Assembly: GCF_002878395.1 (NCBI RefSeq)
Contig: NC_061121.1
Coordinates: forward strand, 137,418,671 to 137,482,670
Direction: 5' to 3'
From: Capsicum annuum
Lineage: Eukaryota > Streptophyta > Magnoliopsida > Solanales > Solanaceae
Length of the DNA stretch: 64,000 nucleotides
In this document: positions 10,860-22,699 of the stretch, piece by piece
Position numbering within the stretch: position 1 is the first letter of the stretch
How the letters are laid out: every line of letters begins with the position of its first letter
Program-made: the position numbers and the translations under genes
The notes under the pieces: generated by a model
Database searches by the model: none
What the model was told of the DNA's origin: nothing
Seen by the model: only the letters and a program-made list of their open reading frames with translations

Positions 10860-12783
10860 ACAACGCCATCTTAAATTTGTGCTTTTTCGCAACACTACCC
10901 CTTATAATAGGACATTACACGGGATACACGATTCTTACTACACCCCTCATCATAAAAAGCAATATCTAAGCATGCACAAGACTTTCAAGTGCAACCAAGC
11001 AACAACAACTAATACTCTAAAAGTGACTCACTTTTGATCAAAACTAAGCTATACTCCATTTTCCTCATTGCTCAGGTGATGACAAAATCACCTACCTCAA
11101 CTCGTTCACATGCCTCCTTATAAGAAAAAAATTTCCACACACCAAGCTACCAAATATGCTATAAGGTATTTAAGTGCAAAAACTCTCTCCCTCACAAAAT
11201 ATCTTTTTATTTCAACAAGTGTCATACCATAGGTTTTGCCCCTATTTTCAATTGCGATAATAAAGAAAGTAAATGGTTGAAGATCTCAAAAGACTTTTGG
11301 AGCTTGTAATGTAGGTTGGGGTTAGCGTATGATATCATTTGGAACAACATGGCTACACCTTTCCTTGACCAACTACATCACACTATTTAATCCTCCTTTT
11401 GGACTATAGGCCAGTCCTCTTTGAACCCTTTTCTATCCATATGCCTACTTTTTGCTTTCTTTATTCACCCATTCTCTTCTCTTTCATTTTCTTGGAATTT
11501 TTATGCAATTCTTTAATTTGTTTGACCCATTCTTTATCTATTAATTTGATTCAATAATTAGGTACTTAGGCATTTCACTTACAACTTAATGGCGCTATAC
11601 ATACTTCCATCAATCTCCACCACCCCCAACTTAGGCTTTTACCCTTAAGTTACATTTTCAAATTCAAGGGTATGGTTCAAGCGAAGGATAAAAAGAATGT
11701 TTCACGGCTTGTAGTGTATTTGCCAAAGAAGGGTCCAATGGCTCAAAGTGGGTTACTAGGGATTACATTTATGCATGGGTAGGATTTTTTTAAGATAAAG
11801 TGGTTTTAAAAGTCACAAAGATGGCCTAAGATCATTTCTCCAACCAAATACAATCAAAATAAGCCTTGAGAGACTAACAGGGCAAGTTCTAGATAACACA
11901 AGTATACAAGGGATGAATGCAAATAGCTCACCACACATGGCATGCAAAATTTGAGTACCTATCACTATTAACAAGTCAAACATTTGTGAAGTCACAAAAG
12001 GTAAAAGAGTTTTATTACAAGGTTTCTCACGTCCATGCCATTGATTTTTGAAAAAAAAATAGATGGAGGGCTTTTTTTCTTCGCATTTTTACCACGCTCA
12101 ATTTGCTAACTTATGGCTATAACCAAGGCTTTAGCCTCACATTTCAGCTTGATATAGGCAAACCAACCATATGGATACTCAAACTTCACCAATGATGCAC
12201 AATAGGATCCCAAATTTACAATGCCAAAGGTACTCAAACTTCCTTGCATTAATGACTTAGATGTCACGGGTACTCAAAATTCCCATGCATCTATGGATCA
12301 AAACCTAAAAATGATTCTTTAACCTTAAGAATGATGTCACTCAATCTATCATAGGGGAAAGTTCATCATGCATAATCATAATCAAAATAAAACTAAAGTA
12401 GAAAGAAAAGCTAAAAATGAAACCACATAATAATCCATGAAAATATGGGCACTATTAGAGTACCCAAACATAACATCCTAAAAAAAAAATAACATCCAAC
12501 ATAAAAATATCTAGGAACATAGAAAAATTATACAAATTCGGAGGCACCCAAAACTAAAAGAAAAGCATTATCCTCACCGCTTGGGAAATATCGCAAGAGT
12601 AAAAGAGGTCTCCCTGAATCTGTATCAGAAGCTGTCTTCTCCCGCTTACTCTGTAACATCACCACCGGCATTATCAACTGACCAATCAATAGAGGACTCA
12701 TTTTCACTATCATACCTAGGAGAAGGTAGTCTATCCCTTGGTTTTAGCACCTTAAAGATGTTTTTTACCCTTTCTCACAACAT
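10860..12783. other. Element C: 3' internal region without recognisable genes
   Basis: This AT-rich interior of element C lies between its 3' LTR and the ORF at 12784-13840. I see no pol motif in any frame. A segment at about 12150-12420, with repeated 'TACTCAAACTTCC' phrases, is closely matched by 44520-44750 in element J. That confirms it is element sequence rather than a captured gene. A polypurine tract next to the 3' LTR (just right of 10859) is not obvious. Confidence 0.6.
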
Positions 12784-13840
12784 TCAGAAGAATTTATCTT
12801 TCTTCATCTCTCTCTTCACTGTCTTCTCATGTGACTCCCTAAGGTCTATGTATGATAAATCAAATGCTAAATAAGCTCTTTCCAAGATAGAAACTGTGGC
12901 TCCTTGCTTCTTCTGCTCTTCTCGGTATATGTCATAATTTGACTGAGCTATATATAAATAGCGGGTAGTAGAGGGCTCTCCCAGATCCTTATCACCCATA
13001 TCTAACCTGAGATGTCATCAAAGGGGTTGGATGATGAAGGTCTATAAGAGTCTATGTCCTCCTATGTTGACTTTCCTAAGTCCACCTTCCTTTTCTTGCT
13101 CTAAACAGGGGCTTTCTCTCCACAGAATCTAAGTGAAAACATATGGGGGACTGGGTGCACCTAGTTATCTTCAGCATAATCCTCCACCTCTACCCTTTCT
13201 TAAAGCTTAGTGATAAGGGAAGGAAAGAGAAGAAGTGTACCTCCCTAGTTCTTAAAGTGTCGCCACTCTGAAATTATAATCTAACTAATGTTCAGAGCAA
13301 TGCCAAAGAGAATAAAAGCCATCATCCGCGTTCTTAAATCAGTGACAATAGTTATGTGAGTGTATGATGATACTCTGCTGCAGATAATATTCAGCCAAAG
13401 CCTGGCCTTAGCTGTGAAGTCATTCATCAAAATATCTCTCTAAGTGGTGGCCCAGAGAAATTCTTTTCTCGAACATAATTTGTTTGCTATCTAGGTCCCT
13501 GGCCTGCATGTTTATTCATTGAAATGCTCCATGTCAGCATCCAGGTGCCCATATACCTGATTAATCAACTCTACCCTAAAGTTCACGTGCTTACCCCAAA
13601 TCGTCATCACTGGGTTTTTAGGAGAAACTACGCTAAGGCTCGAGCAGAAACCACGTACCCAATGCTCATTTGCATAGCAGGTGATCGGGATAAAACATAT
13701 CAACCCGATAGTAGTGATTCAGGCATTGAATGTTGGGAGCTTCTCCTCCACTTTATCAAGAAAAATACCCCTTTGAGAGTAATTTCGTTCTTGGTAGATC
13801 GCTGTAGTAAAGGTTTTGGCATTCAACATCCATGACCTGG
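12784..13840 (-). pseudogene. Element C: 'putative plant transposon protein' ORF remnant
   Basis: Read from about 13840 leftward, broken frames match, from memory, the plant retroelement-associated protein family sometimes called 'putative plant transposon protein' (Pfam PF20167). Visible in order: YYSD and SKGYF near the start, YANEHWVRGF (about 13655-13690), VVSPKNPVMTIWGKHVNF (about 13570-13630), DADMEHFN (13512-13540), ARLWLNIICSRVSS (about 13380-13420), the QEATVSILER-like and YDIYREEQKKQGATV segment (about 12900-12950), and an acidic tail. The protein's function is unknown. Element J lacks this whole segment. Stops and shifts show decay. The family assignment is moderately sure. Confidence 0.6.
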
Positions 13841-14600
13841 TGTTGTCAAAGTCTCACATCTTTGTAGCTTTGTACCTGTAGGCATTACAATCCAGACCAT
13901 CATTTAGCATTATAACACCAAAATCATGCTAAATTAATCAGATAAATTAATGTGGCAGTGTTGTAGAAGGTTCTGGGTGAGAAGTGGGCATGCAAAAACT
14001 TTTGGTTGTTGTAGATTTCTTGTTAAAAACACTATTTTGTGTTGAAACACTATTTCACGCCATTCCCTAATCTATAAGTTCTAAGAATACAATAAAATAA
14101 AAAACAAGGGAGTTTGGGACAACATACCAAGTTGATGGTGGAAGGGGATTGAAATGAACACTTAGGTACGCAACACACAACTAAAATTTGGAGAGCATTT
14201 TAGAGGAATTGAGACTGGGTGTGTGGAAAAATGGAAGTCGGATGGTCATTTAAACTGATTTCACCACAATTGCGGTCCCAATTCTACAATTGTAGGTACG
14301 CGGTGTCCATAATCATGGAAGCATAGACCACGGTTGCGATAATCGAGACAAAAAGTTGGGTGTCCTATATTTCTCGGTTCAGTACAAATATGCCAATTTT
14401 ACAGTTCCCTTTATAAATTTCAATGAAAATTACTCATAGCACTACCTTTTCATGGATTATGCAAGAAACGATGCAAAGAATAAAATCTACTCTATCATGC
14501 ATAAAATAAAAGGATATGGGCCACCTTTTGTGTCTTGATGGGGTACCTCCCATCGAGCGCTTAGTTTAACATCTTGGCATGATGCCTCCTTCATTTTCTT
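13841..14600. other. Element C: spacer with GCGATCGC-type words
   Basis: This is non-coding interior between the two ORFs of C. A short block at 14255-14350 (ATTGCGGTCCCAATT, TACAATTGTAGG, CACGGTTGCGATAATCG) resembles the LTR word blocks. A corresponding block is found in element J at 44945-45015, in the same position relative to the downstream ORF. Confidence 0.55.
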
Positions 14601-14689
14601 TTGTGCTTTAACTTAGAAGATTTGAATCTCTATCCCAGATTTCATTCTCTATGCAATGAGCAGCAGAGGAACAGAAGATTCAGATCTTC

Positions 14690-15720
14690 AAAGATGAAAC
14701 TTGGAAGATGTGAAGATGTGATGGGGGAAATTCTATCTCAACATTTTGAGGACTTAAACCTTTTACCCAATTTCACATTGAATTTTTGGTTTGGCTCCTT
14801 GGTCAAAGGTGAGCACATCGTCACTAGTTATAGATCGGTAGTTGTGTTCCTTTGCCTTCGATGGAGGGGTTTCCAGATGCTCTTTTGAAATGTCAAATCC
14901 CAAAATAGAGGGATGTCACTCTTTCTCCCCACAATCCATTATTTGCTTAGGTGGATAGATCTTCATCACATTATCCAGGCATAAAGTTGAAAAGTTGTTT
15001 GAGTGAGGTCTATCCCTAATATTTGGAATTGGTTCCTCATTAGCACCTTACCTCCAAAATGAACTTGAGTTGTCATAAGAGATGTACTTTGGTTCTTCTT
15101 TTGACTCTAGTACCATTTCCTTTATTTTGACATCTTTAACACCATTTGATTCGGTTGATTGGTACATCACCGAGGATTCTCCGCTACAAAAATTATCATC
15201 ATAGCTTGGTTTCTCTTCTTGATTATCCTCTTCTTGGGAAATAGGAAAGGTAGTGGTATTTGCAAATTTTTGTTCTTTGCCCATTTCGTCCATCTTAATG
15301 ATTTCCCTTCTGAATGCCTCGTTAATTGATGTATTTCTAGCACATTCTCCCCTGTTATAGTTACCCGATCCAAAATAGTTTGTAGCATTGCCTCAAAACT
15401 ATTGGATCCGGTATGTTTCTCTTCCTTCTTCTCCTCATAAGACCCATCAAACTCATAAGAAGAACTAGCATCTTCATTAGGATAATAAGGGGAGGGGGGA
15501 TTTGGACAATCACACCAATGTACGTCTTGACCACCACATAAAGAACAACCATACTCCCAATAGGATCGAGATGGTGACTTTATCTCTCTCTAAGACGCAT
15601 ATTTACAATCTCTGGTGAGGTGGTTCCATCATAATAAGGAAATGGAACGTCAAGTTAGGACTTTCAACAACCAAAATCATATTTGTTAGAAAATGCAATA
15701 GAGAAAAGTAAAGCAAAAAT
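14690..15720 (-). pseudogene. Element C: zinc-knuckle ORF (Gag-like?)
   Basis: Starting shortly inside the 5' LTR, broken frames encode a protein with one clear knuckle-like motif, CSLCGGQDVHWCDC (15506-15547). A Ser/Glu/Lys-rich acidic region follows (about 15050-15460). A C-terminal block containing KLGKRFKSSKC lies near 14740-14770. The relative in element J (45219-46241) has the same order: a CPYCGGSHFWQDC knuckle near its start and KLGKRFNSSKYHDRR near its end. Cys/His knuckles and the position next to the primer site suggest an RNA-binding Gag-type protein, which is inference. Several stops and frame changes are present. Confidence 0.6.
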
Positions 15721-15829
15721 AAAAATCTACCTAACACAAAAAATAAAAGAAAACCACGAGAAAATATTTACATGTTTGAATTCTAGCAAGTAAGCTAGAA
15801 TACCAAACTAACTTAATACACCAAATTGT

Positions 15830-15847
15830 TCCCTGGCAATGGTGCCA
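15830..15847 (-). other. Element C primer-binding site, tRNA-Asp type
   Basis: The 18 bases TCCCTGGCAATGGTGCCA (plus strand) equal the 3' end of plant tRNA-Asp, including CCA, except at three positions, all C-to-T. It lies 4 bp from the LTR boundary at 15852. This fixes the element's orientation (minus) and its 5' LTR. Confidence 0.85.
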
Positions 15848-15851
15848 TTTT

Positions 15852-17359
15852 TTATAACGCTCAACTTACACTTCAATTTAAGTACAAGGCGGTCATCATT
15901 AATATATTTACCCAACTTTAGAGTCTTGGTCGAATCCGCGAGGAATAATATGAGTGGCAACTAAATTAGTTTGAAACAATAGATACTAGATAAATTTCAA
16001 ACCAATAGTACAAAAGGATAAAAATGGGGGGTTTGAAAGGTATCACACTTTATATTTCTTTTTGGAATTTTTTAGTATTAATTTGGGATACGAATAATTA
16101 TAGTTAAGGCAATTAGTAACGGATCTTAGGATTATGTTTTACTAGGGGTGACATATGCATGAGTATGTGATAACTTGACGCGAATTCTAACTGTTGGTGA
16201 TGTGGTAGGCTAGGTTTGAAATTCAGGAGGCTAGTTTGTCAACAAAACCGTAAGGGTGTTACTCATTGACCCTTTTGAGTACCTAATGAGTTTTTCAATC
16301 AAAATACCCTAATGCCATATTGAGACACCCCTATTTATACGATGGTGTCCTAAGTATAGTCAACTTCACAATCACCCTTATGTTTAAGATAGTGAAAATT
16401 AGTCAACCATGCTCATAAATTGTCTATTATTGCCTTGGTTCCCATATCTCTCTTTCAAGGATGATGTGGATTCCTAAAGTTCATCCAAACCCCTCTTTCA
16501 ATGATGGTTTGAGTTTTTAAAAGCTTAGGATTTTAATCCATCAAACCCATTTGGGTATTTGGGTTTTTCACCCATAAATCCTAACCAATTTACTCAAGCA
16601 ATAGTAGAATCCAACATCACAAACTAGTAAATGCACAAAAAAATTACATCCCACACGTATTTACACCCTATTCTAGCTTAATCCAAAGAGGAAAAACTAG
16701 CTACTCATAAGATAAACAAGTAAAGATTATACCCAAAATCTCTATTGATTTGATTTGAGAAAATCTAAGTTAATGTTACTTCAAACTATGAGATCAAACA
16801 AATCTTCAATGGGAGTTCACTAATTATTCACTTGGAAGTGACTAAAAAATATTTTTCACTCAAAATTTAAACAATATTTTCTTCTCTAAGAATAGAGGCT
16901 ACAACCCTAGAATAATGTCTAAAATTTGAGAATGATGGAATATATAAAAGATTAGGGTTTTAGTCTTTCTTTTGACAAATTTTGGATCAGCCATGTGCAT
17001 TTATATTTTTGCCCTAGGGCTACATTTTTCTGCAAGATCGCGATCGCATAGGCTTGGCTGTGAGCATGATTAGCTCATGCAACAGTGGTAGGTTGATCCT
17101 ATTGACTGATCGTGATAGAGGTCCTCAAACCTCGACCGCGGTAACTGAAGCCATGTCTTCTCTAGGTCTTCCGTTGCACTTTCTTGTTTCCTTTTGATAC
17201 TTTTAGCTCAAATCCACATCTTTCAATCTCAACAACAATGTTCCTTCAAAATGTGGATATTGGTGCATTCAATCCCAATTATGTCTCATTAATTCTTTCA
17301 AAACATGGTAATATGCATGAATGTTGACTGGAAATGAGTGGTAAAATCACCACTCATCA
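15852..17359 (-). repeat. Element C: 5' LTR
   Basis: This LTR of about 1.51 kb begins on its own strand at 17359 with TGATGAGTGGTGATTTTACC and ends ..GCGTTATAA at 15852. It lies next to the primer site. It aligns along its length with 9372-10859, including the same 'GATGATGTGGTAGGCTAGG' and 'TTCAAGGATGA' phrases. Its word block is at 17030-17160. Confidence 0.88.
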
Positions 17360-17638
17360 ATGAAGCACCCTTTTGGAGACTTCCTAAGTAGATCAAAGAA
17401 TAACCTAAGTCGTGTTCGCATGATCCACCATACTCTGAAATGAAGCCCCTAACACTACCATCTTGGTAGTATCCAATTCAAAAGTTGTATCCAATGCCTT
17501 CACAAACTTCTGAATATCTTGAGACTCGATGGTAATACGGGCAATAGAATAGTAGGACAAGGCATAGAAATGTGCCTCATACTTGGAAACAATCATAGAG
17601 CCCTAATCCAGGTCAATAAACTCATCTCACATCTGATC
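17360..17638 (-). pseudogene. Element B: Gag middle fragment between two insertions
   Basis: This is the central part of a Ty3/gypsy Gag: RDE-FIDLD, then SMIVSKYEAHFYALSYYS (17545-17600) and a KFVKALDTTF block, ending in SFQSMVDHAN (about 17420). The same protein continues into 9371 on the far side of element C. It is preceded by 26713-27560 on the far side of element D. The reading sense across D is conserved at the TGATC duplication, which proves that B is the host element. Confidence 0.85.
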
Positions 17639-19708
17639 TGTCACGACCCAAATCAGGGCCTAGCTGTGATGGGTGTCTCAAGTCCATCGAGGACTGTAGA
17701 CCACCCCCTTTACCTAGCAAACCAGAACACAATACAACTAGCAGCGGAAGAATTCCAAACATATAACAAGATAGAATAATTTCCGAACATATAAAAAAAT
17801 AGGCAACTCAACTGACTCAGACAGGAATTGAAGAATTTCAACTACCATCCCAATCCACAGTATCCATAAAAGCCTCTAAACAAAACCAGCATCAATCTAA
17901 GTAGGAACATGCCCCCAATGATAGAAAAAATAAAACATGATAAATAGTCTTAGACACAAAATAACCAAAGAAGTACCACCATTCTAGGAGAAGGAGGATC
18001 AACACTTCAAGCTGACACATAAATAAACTAAGATCACCTATCACTATATAGGAAAAGAAGAAGTGTCTCCGGTTTGGGCATCGCATTGTGATACAACATT
18101 CGGAGACGGTTAGAGTACTGAGTACTAGGATGTAACTCTGGGAAGGGGTAAAATAATGCCAAGTCAAAACTGCAATAAAATCCACATGCACATAGTGTAC
18201 AAACATATATATATATATATATATTATATAGCATCCTTGATAGGAACAAGTCTTAGCCTAATGGTAAATCATTATACTGGACTCTATTGCATAATCTCCA
18301 TAAAAATACCAACAGGCTATAGGGGTCAAGCCCCTCTTTTTGGATAGGCCCCAGTGTGTGTTAGTAGCATGAACCAGAGATATCATAGAGGACGAGGAAT
18401 CCATGACCTTTTGCCATCCATAATACAATTATATATATAGTATGACATAAGCACACGGTCATCAAGACCAACCCTCACATCAATAAATGTGAGTTTCTAG
18501 TATCGATCTTTTAGGATCTCTACCTTCACAGATGGCTACGCAACCCCCTTTAAGCTCAATTAAAACATTTACACATTCCCATAAAGTGAACCACCATTAT
18601 CTATAAAGGCATACACTATTGGTATCATCATACCAATTACACTTGCAAACTATTATCATCAAGTCATTTCAATTATCATAGCTAGAGGGAATCCATAACC
18701 CCACAAGCACCAATCATTCATCCACATAAAGGAATCCACGACCCTCTAGGTTCAATTATTCATTAGCATAGAGGAATCCATGACCCCAAAAGTTCAATTC
18801 AAAAGCATTATATTTCAATAGCCTCCTTATATCATGCAATGGTTCCAAAGGTAGTTCCATATACATGCCTTCATATTCAAAACAAGTTTCACAAAATTGG
18901 GTTGAGGTTATACCTATTTACAATATCAAGACCATCAAAGAGGTGGAAATCCATGACCTCCCATTCCAATTAACCACACCCATGCACCCCAAATAGTTCA
19001 AAACAATAAATTCAAACCATGAATTATTCATAAAATCTATGAAAACAAATTGTTCATTTATTAGGGCTCAAAACTCTTAACCCACATTCATAAATCAAAA
19101 TTTAATCACATGAATAATAATTATAAATATATACTTTTAGCAAAGTAAACTTTGGGGAAGAGTAATATGCCTTAGATATCAAGAATTGTGGAGAGAAATC
19201 AACCCTTAGAAGCTCTAATTTCCAATTCCTTTGAAACCCTAGTGCTCTTAACTTAGGGATTTAAGAGAGAAGAGAGTGTGTTTTGATTTGTTAAAAGATG
19301 GAAATAACTCCTTTTTATTATTTTACAAACGTGGGATCTAAGTGGGGGAAAGAGGAAAATGTCCAAAGTGCCATTATGTAAAAGCAATAAAATTGTCGTC
19401 AGTGAGGACAGATCAGCCTATAACTCATGAGGATACCTTATGACTCATTTCCATGAGCACACGTTATGACATGTTGTCTTAAATATAGTATAAGCCACCA
19501 AAACTGGTCTGATAATTAGTCATACCATACGACTAATGCTAACACCTTAGGACTAGTAAGGATCAATCATAGGAACCTCACAAACAAGGAACAATTACAC
19601 TATTTTAGCTACGGAAGGGACCCTATGACTCAAAAAGAGTCCATATGACTTGTTACATCCTAGTGATACTCAGGTCAGAGACTTTGGGTAACACACTAGT
19701 CACCCCAT
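17639..19708 (-). repeat. Element D: 3' LTR, missing its first ~130 bp
   Basis: The outer end TGTCACGACCC is intact at 17639. It aligns with 24589-26712 up to GGGTAACACACTAGTCACCCC (about 19708) and then departs. The partner continues to ..GGGGTCTTACA. The first ~130 bp of this LTR, next to the coding region, are therefore lost or replaced. A TA dinucleotide run lies at 18205-18230. ACGACTCGT-type words occur at about 19410-19640. Confidence 0.82.
18205..18230. repeat. TA dinucleotide run
   Basis: An (AT)n tract of about 26 bp inside the D 3' LTR. The D 5' LTR has a much shorter, interrupted version near 25156. Confidence 0.9.
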
Positions 19709-20860
19709 TCATTAGCATGATTAAACACTGAAACACAACCACAATTTCCTTTAACAAAGTAAAAAAAAATATTAAGGAATACATATACCTTAAGCACGAT
19801 TGTCCAAAGTTGGAAAATAGGAATAGATATTTGGACTTCATGTCCTCTTCATCTTCCCAAGAAGCCTCTTCAACCTTATGATTTCTCTATAGAACCTATA
19901 GCAAAGACACATCCTTAGTCCTCAAATGATAGACTTGCCTATCCAAAATCTCTATATGGACTCACTCATAAGATATGGAATTTGAAATACCCAGCTCTTC
20001 AAAGAAACAACCAAGGAAGGATCACCTACACACTTCTCAATCATCGAGACATGAAAGACCGGGTGAATAGAACCCAAACTAAACAACAAATCCAACTAAT
20101 AAGCAACATTACACACTCTCCTCAAAATCAAATATGGACCCATATATTGGGGACTGAGATTCATTATATTTACAAACCACATTATTCCCCTCATAGAAGA
20201 CACATTCAAGAGCATCTAATCACCAAAATCAAACTCTAACCCCTTTGCCTCATATCTGTATAGGACTTTTGGGGACTTTGGGTCGTCTTACGCTATCCCT
20301 AATCACCTTCACCTTCTCCATGGCCTGATGAACTAATTTAGGAGCAAATAATATAGCCTTGCTAACTTTAAACCACCTAATAGGAGAACGACATCTCCTA
20401 CCATACAAAGTTGAGTCATCCCAATACTCGAGTGATAACTATTGTTATAAGAGAACTCGATGAGAGGAAAATAATCAACCCAACCACTACTAAAGTCAAT
20501 CACACAAGCCATTAGCATATCCTTCAAAGTCTGAATTATTTTCTCCACTTGTCCATCAGTTTGAGTGCAGAAAATGGTGATAAGGTTTACCTTAGTTCCT
20601 AAACCTCTCTTAAAAAACTACAAAAAATGCGATGAGAACCGCATACTTCGATTAGATATAATAAAAGCAAGTGCACTTGCAACTTGAATAAAATTGATTG
20701 AGACAGCGGAAGACTACTAATAAAGTCCATGTGATCACCTCTCACTTTTACACAAGCAACTCAATCTTTTGAGACATGCCACCATGCCTCAAGTTCTCAA
20801 CCTTTACTTACTAAAAACCATGAACTTAGCCACATCTCTCTTTATATTATTCCACCAATA
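19709..20860 (-). pseudogene. Element D: integrase core and C-terminal domain remnant
   Basis: Read leftward: MDFISSLP (about 20735), then a large gap in the catalytic core, since the next recognised piece is the 'FVVF-ERG' strand at about 20630. Next come TLKDMLMACVIDFSSGW (20500-20530), IEFSYNNSYHSSIGM (about 20420-20465) and an AMEKVKVIRD segment (20290-20330). The SH3-like end includes LSPQYMGPYLILR-like and HPVFHVSMIEKCVGDPS motifs (about 20010-20180), and an EEASWEDEEDMKSKYLFLF tail (19815-19880) that resembles a chromodomain-type terminus. About 200 bp of the core appear deleted, so two catalytic acids are missing. Confidence 0.82.
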
Positions 20861-21440
20861 AATCTACTTTAAGTCATGATAGATCTTCATCGAGCTCAAT
20901 TAAACTATATACTGTGACTCATAAGCCTTAGCCAAAACTCTTTCCCGCAGCCTATCAATATCAAGAACACATAATCTACCTTGGTACCTAAAGATACCAT
21001 CTCCACGAATCTCAAAGGCCATAACCTTTTGCTAGCCCATATCATCCTTATTTCACATCAATATATAGTCCAAAACTTGTTTGTCCTTCACCTCAGCACT
21101 AAGAGATGACTTTTATACCTCTTGCACATTCACATCTCCATCCTAAGAATCCAAGACAACGACTCTAAGATTGGGCAATAAGTTAATATACTACACCAAT
21201 CCCCTCTTTTTCTCATCCACACAAGATAGCTTCCCATGGATAACCTGCTAAGAGCAACTCAAGCTATCTCCTTTTCCTGAGATACAAATCCTTCTAGGTG
21301 AAAACGTATTGCAAGCTTTTATAATCTGGAAAGAAATCAACATGAACCCCATACAAATAATAATGCAAAATCTTTAAGGAAAAAACCACACCTAATAATT
21401 CCAAATCATGAGTCAGATATTTTTTTGCATGAACTTTCAG
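20861..21440 (-). pseudogene. Element D: RNase H tail and integrase zinc region
   Basis: This stretch holds the RNase H-integrase linker and the HHCC-type zinc-binding start of integrase. Reading leftward, the recognisable phrases are YQGRLCVLDIDRLRERVLA (about 20940-20990), KIYHDLK (about 20885) and YWWNNIKRDVAKF (about 20830-20865). Upstream, broken frames correspond to the RNase H end (LSRKAV-like, about 21200). The Cys pair of the zinc finger is not evident, because the copy is scrambled after 20815. Confidence 0.72.
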
Positions 21441-22600
21441 GTGCCTAGAAGCATAGGCCATACCTTACTATGCTGCTTCAACACACAATCTAGTCCAACA
21501 CGGGATGTATCACAGTACATGACAAAATCATTAGCAACCTTGGGCAAGGTCAAAACAGGAACAAAAGTCCACTTATTCTTTACCCTCTTAAAACTATCAT
21601 CACAAGTATCAGACCACCAAAACTTTACCTTCTTCAGAGTCAACTTAGTCAAAGGGGCAGCGATAGATAAAAATACTTTCTGCAAACGTTTTATAATACC
21701 CAGCCAAGCCTAAGAAGCTCTGAAAGTCAGTTAGAGTCATAGGTCTAGGCTATTTCTTAACCGCCTCAACTTTCTATAGATCCACTATAATCCCCTCACA
21801 AGACACAACATGACCCAGAAAGGTCACAATATTCAACAAAAACTCACACTTCAAAAATTTATCATACAATCACTGATCTATACTAGTTTCTAACACTATA
21901 CATTGGTGATATGCATGGTCCTCCTCAGTCTTCGTTTGTAACACAATACGTTGGTGATATGCATGGTCCTCGTCAGTCTTCGAATATACCAAGATGTCAT
22001 TAATAAACACCATAATGAACACATCCCGAAACTTATAGATTACTTAGTTCATAAGATCTATTAATGTCTTCGGGGCATTACTCAAACCGAATGACATGAC
22101 CAAAAAATCATAATGACCATATTATGTATGAAACATACTCTTAGGGATATACACCTCCCTGATCTTCAACTAATGATAACCCGACCAAAGATCAATCTTA
22201 GAAAAACATCTAGCACCCTAAACAGGTCAAGTGGGTCATCAATCATAGGAGGAGGATACTTATTCTTCACATTCACCTTATACAATTATCTATAGTCTAT
22301 ACACATTCAAAGGGACCCATCCATCTTATGCACGAAAAGTAAAGTAGCACCCCTCGGAGAAACACTAGGGCAAATAATACCTTTATTAGGAAGATCTTTC
22401 AATTGCTATTTAAGCTCTTTTAACTTTGTCAAAGTCATTCTATAAGGAGCAATAGAGATAGGACGGGTATCTAAAAGAAGATCAATCCCAAAGTTTACTT
22501 CCTATCGAGGGAAATACTAGAAATATCATCAGGAAATACTTTGAGAAACTTATTGACTATAGGGATAAATTTCAATGAAGGAATTTCAGAATCAGAATCC
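21440..22600 (-). pseudogene. Element D: reverse transcriptase and RNase H start
   Basis: On the minus strand, RT motifs run from about 22480 (a KLKRA-like linker) through a YNYL/YKVNVKNKYPP-like block (about 22260) to the catalytic box at 21996-22007. That box reads FIND, so the first catalytic Asp is Asn. Just after it comes a 48-bp in-frame tandem duplication (21891-21982) that repeats 16 residues of the DEDHAYHQ region. The thumb shows SFLGLAGYY (about 21740), and RNase H begins VMYCDTSRVGLDCVL (about 21490-21535). There are multiple stops. It is inactive by sequence. Confidence 0.85.
21891..21982. repeat. 48-bp in-frame tandem duplication in D RT
   Basis: The phrase TTGGTGATATGCATGGTCCT occurs at 21903 and again at 21951, giving a period of 48 bp (16 codons) with a few differences between copies. 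It lies immediately downstream of the catalytic box in coding sense. Confidence 0.9.
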
Positions 22601-22699
22601 ATAACTTAAACTAAATGATATAAATACACCTTTGAAATCAACTTTTGGGATCTAAGATAAGAAATAAACCTTCCCTTAGGCACTAGAGAACTATATTTC

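Larger units (their letters stand above)
9372..17359 (-). mobile_element. Element C: full-length non-autonomous LTR element
   Basis: This is a complete LTR-internal-LTR unit of about 8 kb in reverse orientation, inserted in the gag of element B. The two LTRs (9372-10859 and 15852-17359) align throughout. The primer site is tRNA-Asp-like. The flanks are ATGAC on the left and ATGAA on the right, a plausible decayed 5-bp target duplication. The 5 kb interior has two recognisable coding remnants, a zinc-knuckle ORF and a 'putative plant transposon protein' ORF, and no detectable protease, RT, RNase H or integrase motif. I infer a non-autonomous family that used enzymes of Athila/Tat-type elements, which share this primer. 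Element J (44498-47847) is a relative. Confidence 0.8.

Noticed and set aside
12581..12874. 97-codon plus-strand ORF
   Set aside because: It is antisense to the PF20167-like ORF of element C, which explains the conservation better.
20333..20548. A separate small protein gene
   Set aside because: It is a surviving frame of the D integrase, not an independent gene.
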